The notes: a model not told the origin generated them from the letters alone. A stretch of 64,000 nt of DNA from Acetomicrobium hydrogeniformans (GCA_016841745.1 JAENYO010000003.1:400324-464323), one strand, 5' to 3'. Positions 53,091 to 62,264 are shown, counted from the first letter of the stretch. Made by a program: numbers and translations.

Positions 53091-54389
53091 ATGCTGTTAA
53101 CAGCAATATTATTGCTCATTATCGCTCTGATCATAGGTCTCCCCGTGCCGTTCGCTTTTTTTACATCAGCTCTATGGATTATCGTTGCAGGGTTTTATAA
53201 TCCGGATTTTCTTTTTACACATGGATATAATTCCATAGGTTCCATTGTGCTCCTTGCTATACCGTTGTTTATTATGGCTGGAGGTCTTATGGAAAGAGGA
53301 AATATAGCGGAAAGTCTTATAAACCTTATTGAGTTGTTTGTGGGAAGAATTAAGGGGGGGCTTGGAGCAGTAGCGGTAGTAGCCTGCGCAGTGTTTGGTT
53401 CAATTACAGGAAGTTCTTCGGCAACATTGACTTGTATCGGTTCTATAATGTTTCCCCGGCTTAAGGAAACAGGTTATCCCGTTGGTCATACGGCGGCATT
53501 GCTTGCCAGTGCTTCAGTCCTGGGGATCCTGATCCCTCCAAGTACTTTAATGATACTTTTTTCATGGGTTGGCGGTCAGTCTGTGCTTGCATGTTTTCTT
53601 GCAACCCTTATACCCGGAATCATACTTACAGCCATGATGGCCCTTTACAATATCTGGGCTCTCAGGAATAACGACAATGTTGTCGTTACCGAAAAACTGG
53701 ATGCGGCAGCCTTTCAAAAAGCTCTTGCCAAAAGGACCTTCCATGCTTTCCCTGCTCTTTTAATGCCAGTCTTTATCCTCGGAGGCATTTACGGCGGATT
53801 TGTTACTCCCACAGAAGCAGCAGCAGTCTCTGCTGTATATGCGATCCCGGTTGGTTTCTGGGTGTATAAAGGTTTGACCATGAAAAACTTCAAAGAGGTT
53901 ATAGTGGAATCTGCTACAACTACTGGAGTAATCATGATAATGCTTTTTGCAGTTATGATGCTGAGCAGATTGTATATTATGGAAGATCTTCCAACAAAGA
54001 TCCTCGATCTTTTGCAGAGTGTTACCTCAAGTAAAGTTGGAATCCTGTTTATGCTCAATATTTTCATGATAATCATGGGAATGCTTATGGATGACTGCAG
54101 CGCAACCATGCTTTGTACGCCTATTTTGCTTCCCATAGCTATCAAGATAGGAGTTCACCCCATCCATTTTGCCGCAATTCTTGGAGTAAATATAGGTATG
54201 GGTAACATCACTCCGCCTACAGCGCCTCTGCTGTATCTTGCAGGAAGGCTTAATGGAGCCAAGATAGATCAATCCCTTAAACCGACATTGCAACTGCTTC
54301 TTTTCTGTTGGCTTCCGGCTCTCCTTTTTACTACCTATGTCCCCATGTTGTCTTTGACACTTCCTCGTCTTCTTCTGGGGATCAGATAG
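53091..54389 (+). CDS. dctM: TRAP transporter large membrane subunit (DctM family), second system
   Basis: A 432-residue polytopic channel subunit: ACAVFGSITGSSSATLTCIGS, GILIPPSTLMILFSWVGGQS, GGFVTPTEAAAVSAVYAIP and VNIGMGNITPPTAPLLYLAG are the DctM landmarks. Clear GGAGG site before the ATG. It lies 30 bases ahead of the CyuA-type gene and is probably co-transcribed with it. Confidence 0.93.
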   Translation: MLLTAILLLIIALIIGLPVPFAFFTSALWIIVAGFYNPDFLFTHGYNSIGSIVLLAIPLFIMAGGLMERGNIAESLINLIELFVGRIKGGLGAVAVVACAVFGSITGSSSATLTCIGSIMFPRLKETGYPVGHTAALLASASVLGILIPPSTLMILFSWVGGQSVLACFLATLIPGIILTAMMALYNIWALRNNDNVVVTEKLDAAAFQKALAKRTFHAFPALLMPVFILGGIYGGFVTPTEAAAVSAVYAIPVGFWVYKGLTMKNFKEVIVESATTTGVIMIMLFAVMMLSRLYIMEDLPTKILDLLQSVTSSKVGILFMLNIFMIIMGMLMDDCSATMLCTPILLPIAIKIGVHPIHFAAILGVNIGMGNITPPTAPLLYLAGRLNGAKIDQSLKPTLQLLLFCWLPALLFTTYVPMLSLTLPRLLLGIR

Positions 54390-54419
54390 ATCGAATATAT
54401 CGACATATAGGAGGGAAAA

Positions 54420-55715
54420 ATGAAATCGGAGATATTACTGGATATTTTAAAAGAACATACTTTTATCACTGTTGGTTGTACCGATCCAGTAGCTGCCGGT
54501 CTTTCTGCTTCGACAGCCTATAGGGCTATCGGCGGTGATATTTACAGTATCGAAGTTATTCTGGACAAGAATATCTACAAGGATGCTATTTCGGTGGGTA
54601 TTCCCGGAACCATGAAAACTGGACTGGGTCTTGCAGTGTCTCTTTCTGTTCTTTTTGGTGATCCTGAAAACGGACTAAGTCTCCTTAAAGATATTGATGA
54701 GCAATGTATTTCCGAGGCCGAAAAGTTTCTTTTAGATCACACCATATCCTTTGCCCTTAACGAAGAGGCGAAGGGGATCTATGTAAAATCGATTGTGAAA
54801 ACATCAAAGGGTGTTGCTACGGCGTTGTTAGTAAATTCTCACGATAATCTAGTTGAGGTTACCTTAAACGGAGAGGTTACTTATTCAAAAAGTCTGTCCA
54901 CTGTAGCTTATGATCCTTTGCAAATGCTAAACGGGATAGCAGATCTTACGGTAAAAGATATTTTCAGATTTGTAAAAGAGATCGATCCTGAAAAGATATC
55001 TTTCTTGAATCAGGGGATTGAAACTAACTTATCTGCGGCAGCACTTGGAGAGAAAGAGCGTGCAGGAATAGGCGTGGGTCATTTATATACGGAAATGATA
55101 GAAAAAAAGTATATCTCCGACGACGTTGTTAATCGTACGAAACAAAAAGTAGGGGCAGCGGCAGATGCAAGAATGTCTGGAATGAATGTCCCCATTTTTG
55201 GCTGTTTTGGCAGTGGGAATCACGGTATTACTCTCTTTGCGACAATGGGAATGATGGCAGAGTACCTTGAAATTCCCAGGGAAGAAGTATCCAGAGCCCT
55301 GGCAGTCTCCCTTCTGATCATAGGAATTATTAAAACCAGAACAGGAATTCTGACTCCCCACTGTGGATGTTCGGTGGCTGCAGGAACAGGAGCTGCAGCC
55401 GGTATTGCCTATATGCTTGGAGGCAGAGAGACGGAAGTAGAATCTGCTGTTCACCTGGTGTTAGCGGATCTGACGGGAATGCTTTGCGATGGTGCGAAAT
55501 ATGGCTGTGCGTTAAAGATGGCAACCTCAGCGGGTACCGCAATTGAGAGCGCATATATGGCTATGTTGGGTGCAGAAGTTCCCGGAAATAATGGAATTAT
55601 CGGGTGGAGTATGGGACAAACAATGGATAATCTCAGGACTATAACAGAACACGGTATGAACAATGTTGATAGATCTGTTCTTGAGATATTGTTGAATTCA
55701 TCCTGCGGAAGATAA
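54420..55715 (+). CDS. L-cysteine desulfidase / UPF0597 (CyuA) family Fe-S protein
   Basis: A 431-residue protein of the CyuA/YhaM family, which uses a 4Fe-4S cluster to release sulfide and ammonia from L-cysteine, giving pyruvate through 2-aminoacrylate. Likely cluster ligands are Cys20 in TVGCTDPVAAGLSAS, a Cys of PHCGCSVAAGTGAAAG and the pair in GMLCDGAKYGCALKM. The fold is related to the L-serine dehydratase alpha domain, so serine or another beta-substituted amino acid is also possible. RidA, which detoxifies 2-aminoacrylate, is next. Confidence 0.85.
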   Translation: MKSEILLDILKEHTFITVGCTDPVAAGLSASTAYRAIGGDIYSIEVILDKNIYKDAISVGIPGTMKTGLGLAVSLSVLFGDPENGLSLLKDIDEQCISEAEKFLLDHTISFALNEEAKGIYVKSIVKTSKGVATALLVNSHDNLVEVTLNGEVTYSKSLSTVAYDPLQMLNGIADLTVKDIFRFVKEIDPEKISFLNQGIETNLSAAALGEKERAGIGVGHLYTEMIEKKYISDDVVNRTKQKVGAAADARMSGMNVPIFGCFGSGNHGITLFATMGMMAEYLEIPREEVSRALAVSLLIIGIIKTRTGILTPHCGCSVAAGTGAAAGIAYMLGGRETEVESAVHLVLADLTGMLCDGAKYGCALKMATSAGTAIESAYMAMLGAEVPGNNGIIGWSMGQTMDNLRTITEHGMNNVDRSVLEILLNSSCGR

Positions 55716-55794
55716 ATCCCCACCTATATCAGAGACTTTTTGAAAGAAGATATTTTCAAAAAGTTATATTTTATTGAACTGGAGGAATCAGATT

Positions 55795-56172
55795 ATGAAA
55801 AAGGCCGTTTTCTCACAGAATGCTCCAAAAGCAGCGGGTCCCTATTCTATCGGTATTCAGGCAGGTAATCTCCTTTTTGTCTCAGGCCAGATCCCAATGG
55901 ATGCTTCCGGGAAACTTGTTGAGGGAGATGTTCAGGTCAAGACCAGGCAGGTTATGGATAACATAAAGGCTATTCTGCAGGATTCAGGTTTTTCCATGAA
56001 TGATATAGTCAAAGCCTCTGTCTATGCGACGAGCATTGAAGATTTTCCAAAGATCAATGAAGTTTATGCAGAATATTTTGATGAAGTTCCACCCGCGAGA
56101 GTTTTTGTGGAAGTTTCAGCTCTTGCTCTCGGGGTTCCCGTTGAAATTGATGCCATAGCCTATAAAGATTAA
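55795..56172 (+). CDS. ridA: RidA-family 2-iminobutanoate/2-iminopropanoate deaminase
   Basis: A 125-residue RidA protein: AAGPYSIGIQAGNLLFVSGQIP, then the active-site Arg in PPARVFVEVSALALGVPVEID. It hydrolyses reactive enamine/imine intermediates produced by serine or cysteine dehydratases and protects PLP enzymes. GGAGGAA precedes ATG 55795. Its place between the CyuA-type gene and the aconitase X/serine dehydratase genes suits that role. Confidence 0.93.
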   Translation: MKKAVFSQNAPKAAGPYSIGIQAGNLLFVSGQIPMDASGKLVEGDVQVKTRQVMDNIKAILQDSGFSMNDIVKASVYATSIEDFPKINEVYAEYFDEVPPARVFVEVSALALGVPVEIDAIAYKD

Positions 56173-56195
56173 CCATAATTGAATCTATGTTCTGA

Positions 56196-56230
56196 GAACA
56201 GGCTTCTTGAAAAAGAAGCCTGTTCCTTTA
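56196..56230 (+). terminator. Rho-independent terminator
   Basis: GAACAGGCTTCTT / AAGAAGCCTGTTC with a GAAA loop, then CTTTA. Separates the TRAP-CyuA-RidA transcript from the aconitase X group. Confidence 0.85.
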
Positions 56231-56291
56231 ATAAAACATACAACAAACTCTTATGAATATTCATTGTTAATTGTAGAGGAGGGTACAGTAA

Positions 56292-57560
56292 TTGAACCTT
56301 ACTGATAGAGAAAAGCGAATGCTGGATGGTTCTGAAGGCCTGCTGAAACAGAAGGCCATGGAGAATGTGGTCAGTTATGCCAATGTCCTTGGAGCGGAAA
56401 AGCTCTGCGTAGTCACCAAGGCCCACCTTTTCTGCGGATCCCATCCCTATATGAATGCCTTGAACTCCGATGATATTGACGAAGTCATGTCAGAGATGCA
56501 CTTTTGTTCTTCTGAAAAAGTGGTTCTTGACAAGATCGAGTGCTATGCCCAGTCCGACGTTGCCCCCATGTGTCCCTTCAACTGGAAGGAAATGGGAGTA
56601 TCCGAAAAAGAGCATGAAAATAACGTAAATTACCTCAAGCGCTATCTGGATGCAGGAGTCCAGCTTGTAGGGTCATGTGTACCCTATCTCCTTGGATTCA
56701 TTCCCCTCATGGGAGAACACTACGTGACCAGCGAATCTCACGCTGTCCTGATGATGAACTCCCTCTGGGGAGCTTGCGGACAGGCGGATGGCCTGGAGGC
56801 GGGATTCTGGTCCGCTGTATGCGGCAGGACACCCTTGTGGGGACTCCATCTAATGAACAATCGGAAGGGAACCCATATCTTCGACATGGAATGCCCGACG
56901 GAGACCGTTTATGACTGGGACCTTCTCGGATACACCATAGGCCGCAAAACCCCCACCCATTCCATTCCCGTACTCAGAAAGGGATTCCAGAGGCCCGATG
57001 TGACGAAGCTGAAGTCCGCATATGCTTCCATGGCGACCACTGGAGGACCGGAGATGTGCCACATAGTGGGCATAACCCCCGAAGCGAGGACTCTTGAAGA
57101 AGCCCTCGGAGGAACTGAATCACAGGAGATCATAACCATAACCGAAAAGGATATAGAAGAATCTCTGGGAATGCTTAACGAGGGTGGCCGGGAGAAGCTG
57201 GACTATATAAGCATGGGCTGTCCCCATTACACCATAGAGCAGATGATGATGGCAGCGGATTTCCTGAAGGGCAGAAAAATAAATCCTGACACTATCCTCC
57301 ACGTATGGACCGCCGCCCCCATAAAGGAAACGGCGAACCGATGCGGATATACCCAGGCCATAGAAAATGCAGGCGGAGTAGTTCTTACCAGCAGTTGTCC
57401 CCTGACAAGCGAGAAGAAGCCGGAAGGGGCGGTTACCATGGCCTTCGATTCCGGTAAACAGGCCCATTATATAAAACCGGGAAGTGGAGCCAGGGTATGG
57501 TACGGATCCATGGAGGACTGTCTGAAGTCAGCGGTCAGCGGTTACTGGGAGGGCAGATAG
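56292..57560 (+). CDS. Aconitase X catalytic (large) subunit
   Basis: A 422-residue protein of the AcnX (DUF521) family. Motifs are CVVTKAHLFCGSHP, PVLRKGFQRPDV-type central segments, DYISMGCPHYTIEQM and VVLTSSCPLTSEK, which supply the cysteines of an Fe-S cluster. Bacterial AcnX enzymes dehydrate cis-3-hydroxy-L-proline to delta-1-pyrroline-2-carboxylate; archaeal ones act on mevalonate 5-phosphate. TTG start with GAGGAGGG upstream. The small subunit follows two bases after the stop. Confidence 0.88.
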   Translation: MNLTDREKRMLDGSEGLLKQKAMENVVSYANVLGAEKLCVVTKAHLFCGSHPYMNALNSDDIDEVMSEMHFCSSEKVVLDKIECYAQSDVAPMCPFNWKEMGVSEKEHENNVNYLKRYLDAGVQLVGSCVPYLLGFIPLMGEHYVTSESHAVLMMNSLWGACGQADGLEAGFWSAVCGRTPLWGLHLMNNRKGTHIFDMECPTETVYDWDLLGYTIGRKTPTHSIPVLRKGFQRPDVTKLKSAYASMATTGGPEMCHIVGITPEARTLEEALGGTESQEIITITEKDIEESLGMLNEGGREKLDYISMGCPHYTIEQMMMAADFLKGRKINPDTILHVWTAAPIKETANRCGYTQAIENAGGVVLTSSCPLTSEKKPEGAVTMAFDSGKQAHYIKPGSGARVWYGSMEDCLKSAVSGYWEGR

Positions 57561-57562
57561 AT

Positions 57563-57976
57563 ATGGAAAGGATAGTACTTCACGGCAGAGGAGCCATAGG
57601 AGGAGTAGCGGAAGGCATAGCCATGGTGAGCAGGGAGACCATCCAGGGCTGGAGTGGAGTGGACGATAAAACAGGCATCGTAATAGAGAAGGGGCATCCC
57701 TTTGAAGGAATGAGTATAAAGGGTGGGGTTCTTGTACTCTCCGGAGGCAAGGGATCCAACGGTTGGTCCTGTCATTTCCATGCAGCCCGGGTAGGAGGCA
57801 TCGGACCAGCAGCCCTGATCTTTCCGAAGATGGATTCCCGTACCGGAGTAGCGGCAGTGGTGACAGGAGTTCCTACAGTGACAGACCTTGAAGAAGATCC
57901 CTTTGAGATTATAAGAACAGGAGATCTGGTCAGGGTCGATGGTGACAGGGGAATTATTGAAATAATAAGAGAGTAG
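57563..57976 (+). CDS. Aconitase X swivel-domain (small) subunit
   Basis: A 137-residue partner of the AcnX large subunit, homologous to the swivel domain of aconitase: VLHGRGAIGGVAEGIAMVS, PFEGMSIKGGVLVLSGGKGSNGWS and late TGVPTVTDLEEDPFE. The Ser-rich GSNGWS loop is the expected active-site contribution. ATG 57563 follows a GGGAGGG site. Tight coupling to the large subunit supports a functional heterodimer. Confidence 0.88.
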   Translation: MERIVLHGRGAIGGVAEGIAMVSRETIQGWSGVDDKTGIVIEKGHPFEGMSIKGGVLVLSGGKGSNGWSCHFHAARVGGIGPAALIFPKMDSRTGVAAVVTGVPTVTDLEEDPFEIIRTGDLVRVDGDRGIIEIIRE

Positions 57977-58020
57977 CTTTTTACCGGCTCTATTGAGCAT
58001 ATTTTAGGGGATGTATTTTT

Positions 58021-59568
58021 ATGAGTAGCAGCATCTTTAACGATGTATTGGGCCCGGTAATGAGGGGGCCCTCCAGTTCTCATACGGCGGCGTCCTTCAG
58101 GATAGCCGCTCTCGGAAGATCCCTTCTGAAGAGTAAATTGAAAAAGGCAGAGTTTCTCTTTGACAGAAAAGGATCCTACGGAGAGGTCTTTCGGCAGCAG
58201 GGAAGCGATCTTGCTTTTGCTGCAGGAGCATCGGGGTGGGAGATAACGGACGCCAGATTTTCAGATGTTCTGGATATAGCCCTGGTGGAGGGACGGATCA
58301 TTGACTTCCAGATAGGAGAAATACCCGGTTCGGATCATCCCAACGAAGTTCTCGTTACTATGACAGGAGAAGGTGGGGACAAGGTCCAGATCCTTGCCCG
58401 CTCAGTTGGTGGTGGAGCCATAGAAGTGACAAAGTTGGATGGCTGGCCGATCCTCATAACTGGAGACGCCCATGATCTCTTCATCGTAGCGGACCGAAAA
58501 GATCATGAACGTCTTATTGCCGATCTGAAAATGTGTATCCATGGAGATGTTAGCCTTTCTCTTCAGGAAGAGAGAGGCCTGGTCCATATCCATGTACCAT
58601 GCATTCACAGATTAGAAAAAGGAATACTGGAAAAATTACAAAGCTCAACTGGTGTTCGATCAGTTAAGACCGTTTCACCTGTTGTTTTTGTTTGTGTTGG
58701 TAATCCTCTCTTTACTAGTGCCGAAGAAATGTTAAAATTATCCGTTGAAAGAGGATCAGGACTTGCAGAAATAGCCCTGTCATATGAATCGGAAATGCTT
58801 TGCCTTCCGAAGGAAGAGATATGGAAGGAGATGTCCCTCCGCCTTGAGATCATGGAGGAGGCATCGAGGGCAGGAATAGAGGACAACCCCGACGGGATGA
58901 AGCTGCTCCGTCCAAGTGCCGGCAAGATTTTCAGAGCAGAGAAAGACGGCAGACTTCCTGTGGGGGGACTCCATGCCAGGGCCATGGCAAGAGCCTTGGC
59001 AGTAATGCATGTGAATGGATCTAAGGGAGTAATTTGTGCTGCGCCAACGGCCGGTTCCGCAGGAGTGATCCCTGGAGCACTCCTGTCCCTTGCCGAGGAG
59101 AAAGGATTTACCCGGGAAGAGAAGATAAGGGGGCTCTTTACAGCCTCGGCCATAGGTCTCATCGTGGCAATACGGGCCACCTTCGCAGCGGAAGTTGCGG
59201 GTTGTCAGGCCGAGATAGGAGTAGCAGGAGCCATGGCCAGTGCTGCAGTACTCGAACTTACCGGAGGAAGTCCCCGGCAGGCCCTGGATGCAGCGGGAGT
59301 CTTTCTGCAGAACAGCATGGGATCCATATGTGACCCTGTTCAGGGATTTGTTGAAATACCCTGCCATACCCGTAATGGAGCGGCAGCATCATCTGCCTTT
59401 GTCTGTGCAGATATGGTTGCAGGAGGTTACAGTAACTCCATCCCTTTCGATGAAACAGTGGATGCCATGTATTCAGTGGGCAAAATGCTTCCGAGAGAGT
59501 TGAGGTGCACCGCCCTGGGAGGGCTCTCCCTATGTCCTACCGCTTGTAGCCTTTCCCATCTCAATTAA
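58021..59568 (+). CDS. L-serine dehydratase, Fe-S type, fused beta-alpha
   Basis: A 515-residue fused L-serine ammonia-lyase that converts serine to pyruvate and ammonia. The N-terminal beta part begins FNDVLGPVMRGPSSSHTAASFR. The C-terminal alpha part has ICAAPTAGSAGVIPG, AAEVAGCQAEIGVAGAM and SICDPVQGFVEIPCHTRN, whose cysteines hold the 4Fe-4S cluster. Length is normal for a single-chain form. A patch near 58605-58790, at the hinge between the two parts, is more AT-rich than the rest of the gene. RidA upstream would remove its enamine product. Confidence 0.92.
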   Translation: MSSSIFNDVLGPVMRGPSSSHTAASFRIAALGRSLLKSKLKKAEFLFDRKGSYGEVFRQQGSDLAFAAGASGWEITDARFSDVLDIALVEGRIIDFQIGEIPGSDHPNEVLVTMTGEGGDKVQILARSVGGGAIEVTKLDGWPILITGDAHDLFIVADRKDHERLIADLKMCIHGDVSLSLQEERGLVHIHVPCIHRLEKGILEKLQSSTGVRSVKTVSPVVFVCVGNPLFTSAEEMLKLSVERGSGLAEIALSYESEMLCLPKEEIWKEMSLRLEIMEEASRAGIEDNPDGMKLLRPSAGKIFRAEKDGRLPVGGLHARAMARALAVMHVNGSKGVICAAPTAGSAGVIPGALLSLAEEKGFTREEKIRGLFTASAIGLIVAIRATFAAEVAGCQAEIGVAGAMASAAVLELTGGSPRQALDAAGVFLQNSMGSICDPVQGFVEIPCHTRNGAAASSAFVCADMVAGGYSNSIPFDETVDAMYSVGKMLPRELRCTALGGLSLCPTACSLSHLN

Positions 59569-59702
59569 TAGAGTTACCAGATCTGCCAGTACTTCAAACA
59601 TTTTATAGACAGAGTCCCGGTGGATGGATATGTAGAATATCTGTCTTGAGAATCTGTCGATTAACCCCAATTTCAGTTAACAAAAGAAAGGTAGTGTTGT
59701 AA

Positions 59703-60053
59703 TTGTCACCCATCAACAGGGAAGCCATGATGAAGCGTCTCTATATCTGTGACACCATGGTGATAACCGGATTCATCCTTTTAATGTGGGCCATACTGGC
59801 CCTGGTACTTTCCCAGGTGATAATTCTCCTGGATGGAAGTATGGTCAAGACCATAGCCATGACTTCGGCTCTCACCGTAGGGATATTTTGTACCGCATCC
59901 CTTGTGGCCGTTCTGGTACACCTCAAGCAGAAAAGAAGGGCCCTTTATGGAGAGGACGTTGAAAACCTTCTCCTTCTGAAGGGGATGGGAAGAGAAGAAG
60001 AAACTGTAACCGACCCCGGTAAAGCAGAAGTCCTTCTGGAAGGGGAGGCATAG
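59703..60053 (+). CDS. Small membrane protein 1 of an APC permease operon
   Basis: A 116-residue protein with two hydrophobic helices (about 14-42 and 48-72) and a hydrophilic C-terminal tail of about 45 residues. TTG 59703 has an AAAGG site 11 bases upstream; ATG 59727 is an alternative. It begins a run of three small membrane proteins that leads directly into an amino-acid permease. No known family. Confidence 0.6.
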   Translation: MSPINREAMMKRLYICDTMVITGFILLMWAILALVLSQVIILLDGSMVKTIAMTSALTVGIFCTASLVAVLVHLKQKRRALYGEDVENLLLLKGMGREEETVTDPGKAEVLLEGEA

Positions 60054-60058
60054 ATATA

Positions 60059-60391
60059 ATGTCTTATGGAAATAAAGGAAAGATCCGTGCCTTCCTCGTA
60101 GAGGCTTTTGACATTCTCTTCGTAATGGTCCTCTGTTTCGTAACCCTTCTTACCACCATGCTCATGAGAGGCAAGGTGATAGTGGGGGCCGGAAGCGGCG
60201 GAGGCCTCACCTACACCTTCAACATGGCCAGTTTTGCCTTCACTGCCTCCTTCCTCGTCATATATCTGGTCTACATAATCCACCACTCCGAGGGAGAGCT
60301 TAAGAGTTTCTATGCTGCCCATTACGACAGTAAAGAAAAGAGACAGTTGAAAAGAGCTGAAGAGAAGCGGGCAGGGAGGAATGAAGGATGA
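60059..60391 (+). CDS. Small membrane protein 2 of an APC permease operon
   Basis: A 110-residue protein with two hydrophobic helices (about 13-36 and 52-75), a glycine-rich external loop (GKVIVGAGSGGGLTYTFN) and a charged Lys/Arg/Glu-rich tail. It starts five bases after protein 1 and its stop overlaps protein 3 as ATGA. Not recognised. Confidence 0.65.
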   Translation: MSYGNKGKIRAFLVEAFDILFVMVLCFVTLLTTMLMRGKVIVGAGSGGGLTYTFNMASFAFTASFLVIYLVYIIHHSEGELKSFYAAHYDSKEKRQLKRAEEKRAGRNEG

Positions 60392-60579
60392 ATTTCTGGA
60401 AGATGATGAACCTCGTCGCCTGGGGACTTTCCATATTTATGCTGGCAGTAATGTTCAGGGATTTTTTCATTGTGGAAAAGGAAAGAAAGATAAACAGGAC
60501 AGGAAATAGCCAGAACCCTTCCGGAATGAAAAATTCAGCAAACTGCGGGAAAACAGAAGGGTCCGGTGAACTGGTATGA
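60388..60579 (+). CDS. Small membrane protein 3 of an APC permease operon
   Basis: A 63-residue protein with one N-terminal hydrophobic helix (FWKMMNLVAWGLSIFMLAVM) and a hydrophilic tail. It overlaps both neighbours by four bases (ATGA), which ties its translation to that of the permease. Not recognised. Confidence 0.6.
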   Translation: MNFWKMMNLVAWGLSIFMLAVMFRDFFIVEKERKINRTGNSQNPSGMKNSANCGKTEGSGELV

Positions 60580-61946
60580 GCGGAGAAAAGATGGAAAGGC
60601 TCTCCAAGGTCCTCGGACCCATGCATATCTGGGCTCTTGGAGTGGGAATAGTGCTTGTGGGAGAGTTCATGGGCTGGAACTTCACCATAGCCAAGGGAGG
60701 CTCCATAGGAGCCATAATAGCATGCTGGATCATGGGCCTTCTCTATGTATCCCTGGTTATGATAAATACAGAAATAGGTTCCGTCATGCCTGAAGCAGGA
60801 GGGCAGTACACCATGGCCAAGTATCTCCTTGGTCCCCTGGCAGCTTTCAACGTAGGGCTCATGCTCGTTTTTGAATACGTCATGCTGGAAGCAGCGGATG
60901 CCCTTGTAGTTGGGGAGATCCTGAAAACACTCAGCCCCCACATCCACAGCCTGCCCTATATAATACTTACCCTGGTGGGACTCACTTACCTGAACTACCG
61001 GGGAGTTTATGCCACCCTGACCTTTAACTTTGTTATAACAGCCATAGCTTACATATCCATCTTCGTCCTCCTCTTTGCGACGAAATTCTACAGCCCATCG
61101 GAAAGCCTTTTGAGGTTGCCCGAACTGACCAATGGCCTTCCCTACGGATGGATAGGCATAGTTGGAGCCTTCCAGTTCGGCATCTGGTTCTACCTCGGAG
61201 TGGAAGGGACTGCCCTGGCGGCGGAGGAGTGCAGATCCACCAGCAGATCCCTGCCGGTAGGAGCCCTCACCGGAATGGTGACCCTTCTCATCGGAGCCAC
61301 AGTTACCTGGTTCGTATGTTCCGGCCTGGTTCACTCCAGTGAACTCGGTTCGTCCGTATACCCTCTCTTCGATGCAGCTCGGGCTACGAAGATGCCATTT
61401 GTGGTTGTCATGCTCTTTATAGGTACCATACTCTCCTGCATGGCCAGTGCCAACGGATGTATAACCGATGCAAGCAGGGCCTGGTTTGCCATGTCGAGGG
61501 ACACTCTCATATCCGAAGCCTTTGCAGCGGTCCATCCAAGATACAACACACCTTACAGGGCCATAATATTCCTTCTCCCCATAGCCATAGCCTTCGGCTT
61601 TACGGGACTCCTTGACCAGGTTATAACCTTCTCCATACTCTCAGCTCTTCTGGTCTACGCCCTGAGCGCATATATGATGTTCAAGTTCCGGAGGATGTAC
61701 CCTCTGGGGAGCATCGATCGTGGTTATATTGCCCCCTGGCATCCCCTGCCTGCGGTGGTACTGATAGTACTGACCCTGGCAACATTTGTAGGCATGTATT
61801 TCGGTTACTGGGTTAACATGATATCCGGATTCTGTTTCTACCTCATTGCGTCCCTCTGGTTTGTCCTTCACCGCTACAGGAAGGTGGATACTGAGAAGCT
61901 CCTCAGTGCAGGGGTAGAGAACTGGCCAAGACCGAAGGGATACTAG
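60576..61946 (+). CDS. APC-superfamily amino-acid permease
   Basis: A 456-residue permease with 12 membrane segments. The first helix has GPMHIWALGVGIVLVGEFMGWN, with the glycine-rich break that binds the substrate amino and carboxyl groups. Further APC features are PEAGGQYTMAKYLLGPLAAF, FYLGVEGTALAAEECRSTSR and ANGCITDASRAWFAMSRD. The substrate is unknown; the upstream serine dehydratase and aconitase X suggest serine, ethanolamine-like or hydroxyproline-type compounds. ATGA overlap with small protein 3. Confidence 0.88.
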   Translation: MSGEKMERLSKVLGPMHIWALGVGIVLVGEFMGWNFTIAKGGSIGAIIACWIMGLLYVSLVMINTEIGSVMPEAGGQYTMAKYLLGPLAAFNVGLMLVFEYVMLEAADALVVGEILKTLSPHIHSLPYIILTLVGLTYLNYRGVYATLTFNFVITAIAYISIFVLLFATKFYSPSESLLRLPELTNGLPYGWIGIVGAFQFGIWFYLGVEGTALAAEECRSTSRSLPVGALTGMVTLLIGATVTWFVCSGLVHSSELGSSVYPLFDAARATKMPFVVVMLFIGTILSCMASANGCITDASRAWFAMSRDTLISEAFAAVHPRYNTPYRAIIFLLPIAIAFGFTGLLDQVITFSILSALLVYALSAYMMFKFRRMYPLGSIDRGYIAPWHPLPAVVLIVLTLATFVGMYFGYWVNMISGFCFYLIASLWFVLHRYRKVDTEKLLSAGVENWPRPKGY

Positions 61947-61954
61947 AGACAGCC

Positions 61955-62218
61955 ATGGAAGGAAGCAGAACAGGAAAGGAAAGATACCTCAGGTACCTTC
62001 CTCTCATCTCTTCCATATTAATTCCAGGATCTGGATACGTATTTCTTGGAAGGCCCATGAGGGGACTGGTGATGCTGTTCTGGATGATCATCTTCGGCTA
62101 CCTGACCTTCCATTATTCATCCCCTGACATATCCTTTGTGGGAAGGATCTCGGGAGGTATGGCTGTATGGTTTCTTTCCGTGGTGGAGGTTTATAAAACG
62201 ATCATCAGGAAGTCCTGA
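61955..62218 (+). CDS. Small membrane protein, unknown
   Basis: An 87-residue protein with two to three hydrophobic segments and a PLISSILIPGSGYVFLGRPMRGLVML stretch reminiscent of TM2/DUF6677-type proteins. The start is probably ATG 61955, nine bases after the permease stop, so it is likely the last gene of that operon. Function unknown. Confidence 0.6.
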   Translation: MEGSRTGKERYLRYLPLISSILIPGSGYVFLGRPMRGLVMLFWMIIFGYLTFHYSSPDISFVGRISGGMAVWFLSVVEVYKTIIRKS

Positions 62219-62224
62219 TCTTGT

Positions 62225-62264
62225 AAAATACAAAGGGACCAGGTTTCTGGTCCCTTTGTATTTT
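62225..62264. terminator. Strong bidirectional terminator
   Basis: Perfect 18-bp stem (62225-62242 and 62247-62264) with a GTTT loop; A-run on the left, T-run on the right, so it works for the permease operon on + and for folD on -. Confidence 0.95.

Noticed and set aside
60300..61535. 411-codon antisense open frame under the APC permease
   Set aside because: A shadow of the permease: composition is Gly/His/Tyr-rich with no motif, while the + strand gene is well supported.
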